Assembly: GCA_000469685.2 (NCBI GenBank)
Contig: LS997567.1
Span: 41,970,775 to 42,034,774, forward strand
Origin: Haemonchus contortus
Taxonomy: Eukaryota; Nematoda; Chromadorea; Rhabditida; Trichostrongylidae
Direction: 5' to 3'
Length of the DNA: 64,000 nucleotides
The translations under genes and the position numbers were made by a program. The notes beneath the pieces were generated by a model, which saw only the letters and a program-made list of their open reading frames with translations, was not told the origin of the DNA and did no database searches. Positions 61,001 through 64,000 of this stretch are shown here, in pieces. How positions within the stretch are numbered: the stretch's first letter is position 1; the number at the start of each line of letters is the position of its first letter.

Positions 61001-63001
61001 TGATGAACTTGAACATTCATGAAAACTGAGAGTTCCCACGAGCCACAACCAAGCTCTGTAACCCTACCCTTTTTCTGATGGCGCTTCCCTCAGATTCTAG
61101 AAATTTCGCTATGTTTGTTATTTATTCTGAATAGTATGATTGAATCCCTACGTCTCACCGTACCTCTCCTTACTATCTGACCCTTTCCCTTCTCCTAATC
61201 TGATGTCACTAGTTCTTCTATGGCTATACCGTTGGGTTTGTTTTTTCTTTAAGAGAAAGCAGGACCGCATAAAAAGGAGTCTCACGATTTCTGCCGCACA
61301 TGTGTGAACTAGAGATGAGCATTTCTTAGAGCAAGAAACAGTGGCTGATGACTGACTCATCCCGTAATCAGCGGGGCGTTACTATCGGCTCCCCTTCCCA
61401 CATACGGGTAGAAAAGCCCCGTGTACTTTTGAGCTGAACCAACTACCTCGATATCCACTGAAAGCCCCCAATTTAGTGCCAGTCTTGGTTTTAAACTTGC
61501 TTCATACGCTTTAAAAATGCTTTTTAGAGAAAAATCGATTCAATATCTCCAGATTGATCGAGTGCCAATTTAGTATGACCCACTCTAAAACCAGACAAAG
61601 TACTTTCCAACGATATTCATCATAGATAACCCTAGTAAAATCGCCATTTAAGCGATAATAATGGTAACAACTAAACAATAACGAGAACATCGAGTCAAAA
61701 CAATAATAACGGTGTTGGTAGGAAGTTTCTGGTGAAGTCTTATACACCGAAGGTTCAGCTAAGTGAGACTATCATCAAATGGGCAGATTCGCTGAATCGT
61801 GAATCATAAGGGAAGTAATTTGGGAATTTGCAAAACCTCGTAACAGTACTCCATGGATTTCTCATAAGTATGCAGCAGAACGAAGAGAGAATGGCTCTAG
61901 ACGAGAAAAAAATGGTGAATATAATTGTAGCTTCAGACTTAACTAACATTTCCCTGCTCTAGCCGCCCCATTAGTAACTAGTGAGGGAATTTTCCAGAAA
62001 ATATCCAGGGTTCTTGTACGATTACAAGCTGAATAAACTTCTCGGAAAAGCTTGCTCCCTTGCTAATGAACAGTCACCAATTATCGATTATTTTGCCCCG
62101 CTGGAGTTGACGTTGGTTCTCTCATTGGGATGGCTCCTGGTCAGATTTCTCCCCAACCCCCCCCCCCCCCCCCCCCCCTCCCATGATGATCCTTATCCTC
62201 CCTCACTCAACGATCACAAGTAGGGTAACGAGATTTTCCAAAATTTCAAAAAAAATTTGGATTAAATCAAAATAGCCAAATATTTAAGAAATACAACTTG
62301 CTACTTTGCTGAATTTGAAACCTTACTATACTGCTTTTGAAGTAACAATTTGGTCACAGTACTAATCTTTGCAGACGATTCGAATCTTTCCCTTTCCCCA
62401 GTGTAGGAAAAAAGTACAACGGAGAGACTGTCGGTCTGTCACAAACCTGTTTGATCCGGGACTTGGCCTATTCGACTGCATGGGACTTGATGACGGATGG
62501 GATGCTGGTTGACTTGGCGATTTTGTTTGCATTTGTTGACTATTTGGAGTTTGCTGACGAATTCCTTGTTGTGCAGCGGCAAGTTGTTGCTGTTGTTGCT
62601 GTTGTTGTTGCTGTTGCTGTTGCTGTTGTTGCTGTTGTTGCTGTTGTTGCATTTGCTGCTGTTGCTGCTGCATTTGCTGCTGTTGTTGTTGCTGCATTTG
62701 CTGCTGCATTTGTTGTTGCTGTTGCTGTTGCTGTTGTTGTTGTTGTTGCTGTTGTTGTTGCTGCTGCATCTGGTGATTCACGGGAGTCGGCGGTTGCTGT
62801 TGATTTGGCATCATTTGACCGTTCATCGGCATCATACCACCCATGTGTTGGAGCATTCGTGGCCTCATAGCACATGGTTTCGGCATACCCGGTTGGTGAA
62901 ACTGTCGCATCGGATGTGCACCAAACGGAGCTGGAACGTTGGCCGTGGGGGACATGAGGGGAGCTCCGCCCATCGGTCCCGGTCCCCCAACATATCCGTA
63001 C
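54911..63001 (-). CDS. pygo: Pygopus-like PHD-finger transcription cofactor (11 exons, 5' partial)
   Basis: Exons in order: 63001-62447, 60288-60186, 60126-59887, 59105-59022, 58182-58046, 57921-57833, 57559-57158, 57064-56967, 56884-56804, 56120-56067 and 55006-54911 (stop TGA at 54913-54911). All are GT-AG with matching phases and give 646 visible residues. In order: Met/Pro/Gly-rich region, Gln/Met tract (about 77-139), Ser/Pro region, Gly tract, a basic YYKRRK stretch, a second basic TKTKAPPSKKARS stretch, another Gly tract (about 420-436), and a C-terminal PHD finger (589-641). The ligand pattern is C-x2-C-x12-C-x3-C-x4-H-x2-C-x20-C-x2-C, identical in spacing to PYGO1 as I recall it. Pygopus proteins bridge BCL9/Legless-beta-catenin to chromatin in Wnt signalling. 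The N-terminal homology domain was not found and may lie upstream of the window. A general PHD protein is the main alternative. Confidence 0.75.
55007..56066 (-). other. Pygopus-like intron, AT-rich
   Basis: About 1.1 kb, within the PHD finger coding region. An acceptor-led open stretch at about 55490-55650 was considered as an exon and rejected. Confidence 0.6.
56067..56120 (-). CDS. pygo: Pygopus-like exon: middle of PHD finger
   Basis: A 54-bp micro-exon encoding PTNRSVQCNGPCMRLFHQ. It supplies zinc ligands C, C and H. Acceptor TTTCCAG, donor CAG|GTAACT, phase 0 at both ends. Too short to be found by ORF length; found by joining the PHD motif. Confidence 0.86.
56804..56884 (-). CDS. pygo: Pygopus-like exon: first PHD zinc ligands
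   Basis: Encodes MTQNPYQQSGNQFDISPQ, then CPKCLCLVS. The CPKC pair supplies ligands 1 and 2 of the PHD finger. Acceptor TTTTAG, donor TCG|GTAAGT; 81 bp, phase 0 at both ends. A further Cys follows two residues later. Confidence 0.86.
56967..57064 (-). CDS. pygo: Pygopus-like exon
   Basis: Encodes SQQVPVSGVYQNMSNGQ, then MSSGDQQSLSSPRNQ. Acceptor TTCTAG, donor CAG|GTATTG; 98 bp, incoming phase 1, outgoing phase 0. Confidence 0.82.
57158..57559 (-). CDS. pygo: Pygopus-like exon: Gly tract and Pro/Met-rich region
   Basis: Encodes DSSDGGFPGMSSGGPP, a run of about 16 Gly (57472-57514), NNMMMVPGCMTGPP, MSHYGGVPTSQMGMNP and ends LQDMSQQVNDN. Acceptor TTTTAG, donor ACA|GTAAGT; 402 bp, phase 1 at both ends. 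Pro/Gly/Met composition is like the central region of Pygopus proteins. Confidence 0.88.
57833..57921 (-). CDS. pygo: Pygopus-like exon with basic motif
   Basis: Encodes PSPQMMSPAFTQPQPP, then TKTKAPPSKKARS, a likely nuclear localisation signal. Acceptor ATTTAG, donor GTG|GTAAGT; 89 bp, incoming phase 2, outgoing phase 1. Confidence 0.82.
58046..58182 (-). CDS. pygo: Pygopus-like exon
   Basis: Encodes NIAPMEPATFAFLPHTKH, then YDVAYDRRYTAMNPMSQ and ends MPNRQP. Acceptor TATTCAG, donor GC|GTGAGT; 137 bp, incoming phase 0, outgoing phase 2. This non-repetitive segment matches nothing I recognise. Confidence 0.8.
58183..59021 (-). other. Pygopus-like intron, AT-rich
   Basis: About 0.84 kb, with runs of ATAAAATAAA-type sequence. 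Nothing else seen. Confidence 0.6.
59022..59105 (-). CDS. pygo: Pygopus-like exon with basic segment
   Basis: Encodes MRNPALQMYYKRRKTLLVL, then PYPAGPNLP. Acceptor ATTACAG, donor CCT|GTAAGC; 84 bp, phase 0 at both ends. YYKRRK is a possible nuclear localisation signal. The exon is less low-complexity than its neighbours and may be a short functional motif. Confidence 0.78.
59106..59886 (-). other. Pygopus-like intron
   Basis: About 0.8 kb. Short open frames on both strands, none with splice support. Confidence 0.6.
59887..60126 (-). CDS. pygo: Pygopus-like exon with Gly tract
   Basis: Encodes ISMNSGMSAGTAMSPSCSVF, a Gly-rich stretch, then GPPQPPTTNTPFPLVTHYDM and ends QDSFQ. Acceptor TTTTAG, donor CAG|GTGGGA; 240 bp, phase 0 at both ends. 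Confidence 0.8.
60186..60288 (-). CDS. pygo: Pygopus-like exon
   Basis: Encodes GVYPSNAMRPPSNGSGHP, then KSDSSPASMQHTSSDQ. Acceptor ATTTAG, donor CAG|GTATTT; 103 bp, incoming phase 2, outgoing phase 0. Disordered Ser/Pro sequence. Confidence 0.82.
60289..62446 (-). other. Pygopus-like intron with poly-C run
   Basis: About 2.2 kb, AT-rich, with a 22-base C run at 62157-62178. No exon seen. Confidence 0.6.
62157..62178. repeat. Poly-C run of 22
   Basis: Uninterrupted C run, read as poly-G on the transcribed strand. Length may vary between individuals or be affected by sequencing. Confidence 0.95.
62447..63001 (-). CDS. pygo: Pygopus-like exon: Met/Pro/Gly region and poly-Gln
   Basis: Starts YGYVGGPGPMGGAPLMSP after acceptor ATTTCAG (incoming phase 2). 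It contains a Gln/Met tract of about 63 codons written with mixed CAA and CAG, then QLAAAQQGIRQQ, and ends NRPSPGSN before donor AG|GTTTGT. The long plus-strand Leu frame over it is only the complement of the Gln codons. Confidence 0.9.
62584..62772 (-). repeat. CAA/CAG tract encoding poly-Gln
   Basis: Mixed CAA/CAG codons with interspersed ATG, about 63 codons, within the first visible exon of the Pygopus-like gene. Confidence 0.95.
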
Positions 63002-64000
63002 CTGAAATGATAACACACATTATTCACCACATTTTTGCTTTCTCTATTCAAATCATACACAAGTGATCCCCTCAGAATACCTTGAAACTAAAATTACTCT
63101 CAAGTTTGAAGGTAATCCAAGATAAATATCTATAAATGATGATATTTCAAGATCTTTATATAATCGGAATTTCCATGAATATATTAGAATATCTCTTAAT
63201 GTGGCTTATTCTGAACAATGTCATCCACCCCTCTGCCCTACCTGAACACTGTTACATCAAATTACTGCCAATAAGTAATAAATAAGCCAATAGTAACCAG
63301 TTAACCCACTACAGCCCCACCAGCCTGAATGCTAAACAGTGAGATTCCATTTATATACATCCTACGTGCATATAATTGTGAATAAGAATAATCGTTACCC
63401 AGGAGTAAATTTTATTACTCTTTACTACTCAACACATGACTACAGCTATTGTACTTGTAAATTAAATTGAAGTTTGATACGCCCCGTGAATATTCTAGAA
63501 TCTTCGCTATTCCCTCACATAGAGCAAACTCGGGCTACTCGGGCTATGAGCGATACACGGGAAGAATTATCATGGGACAAGTTAGCATCTCATAGTGGCA
63601 GGCAATGCGAGATTCCCAGTATAATGCCATTCCCATTGCTACAACCCATGAAATTCTAAATACCTTTTGAAACAATGAAATAAAATAATCAGCCCGGCTT
63701 TCTCCCGAACAGAACTGTAACCTGATTTCCCCCAACCAAGCATCAACAAAACTCGGAGCCGGATTCAGGTTGACCAACACTTTGCCGACGCTTTATGTAC
63801 ATAGTACGAGCTTTGCAAAAAAACTAGACAGAGCCCATTTCTCGTGACTACAAAAAATTTGAGCACCTTACCAGGACAGCGCTACAGATCCAGGACAGAA
63901 CTACCAGGGCAGCAGAACCCTAAAGTTTCACAGCCCAGTAATGCTGCTCACATTCCTACAGAGCCCCCGAAAAATTAATGGTACAGTACATGACTGTATT
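63002..64000 (-). other. Upstream intron of the Pygopus-like gene
   Basis: No exon with the required outgoing phase 2 was found. The 5' exons, with start codon and N-terminal homology domain, presumably lie beyond 64000. Confidence 0.5.

Noticed and set aside
62497..63066. Long plus-strand poly-Leu reading frame
   Set aside because: It is the complement of the CAG/CAA codons of the Pygopus-like exon.

Overview
The window is animal genomic DNA, most likely from a nematode. There are no prokaryotic features. Two multi-exon genes can be reconstructed, both on the minus strand. Every intron is GT-AG with TTTCAG/TTCTAG-type acceptors, and reading phase is conserved across every junction I joined. 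The nematode assignment rests on the Pax-6 protein: its residues after the homeodomain ([16 protein letters not shown]) and linker (KEQQAM, GQWYNQW) resemble Caenorhabditis VAB-3 as I remember it, rather than arthropod or vertebrate Pax6. I could not run a search, so the species is unknown.

Gene 1 (9197-31749, minus) is the Pax-6/vab-3 ortholog. Eleven coding exons give about 451 residues: a complete paired domain split over four exons, a linker, a complete homeodomain split over three exons, and a Ser/Pro/Thr-rich transactivation tail ending in the Pax6-type EQYW motif. The start-codon exon lies upstream of 31749 and was not identified. Introns reach 6.6 kb and hold several CpG-rich blocks, a 20-bp perfect palindrome centred on a CRE site, two strong hairpins, and an intron that stays open in frame with the third homeodomain exon.

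Gene 2 (54911-63001, minus; 5' end beyond the window) encodes a low-complexity nuclear protein rich in Pro, Gly, Met and Gln. Its last three exons assemble a Cys4-His-Cys3 PHD finger with exactly the ligand spacing of Pygopus. I call it a Pygopus-like Wnt/beta-catenin transcription cofactor. The tryptophan of the human PYGO1 methyl-lysine cage is leucine here.

Layout: 1-9196 is sequence downstream of Pax-6, with no gene I can support. 9197-31749 is Pax-6. 31750-54910 is a 23-kb interval that must hold the Pax-6 5' exon(s) and promoter, with CpG-rich CCAAT/GC-box islands near 36.1-38.6 kb and 48.7-48.96 kb, plus diverged dispersed repeats. 54911-63001 is the Pygopus-like gene, and 63002-64000 is its upstream intron.

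The two genes are transcribed in the same direction but are too far apart for a nematode operon. No wholly new system could be demonstrated. The best leads are the Pygopus-like gene beside Pax-6 in a nematode, the CRE palindrome, the structured intronic hairpins and the possible Pax-6 isoform exons.
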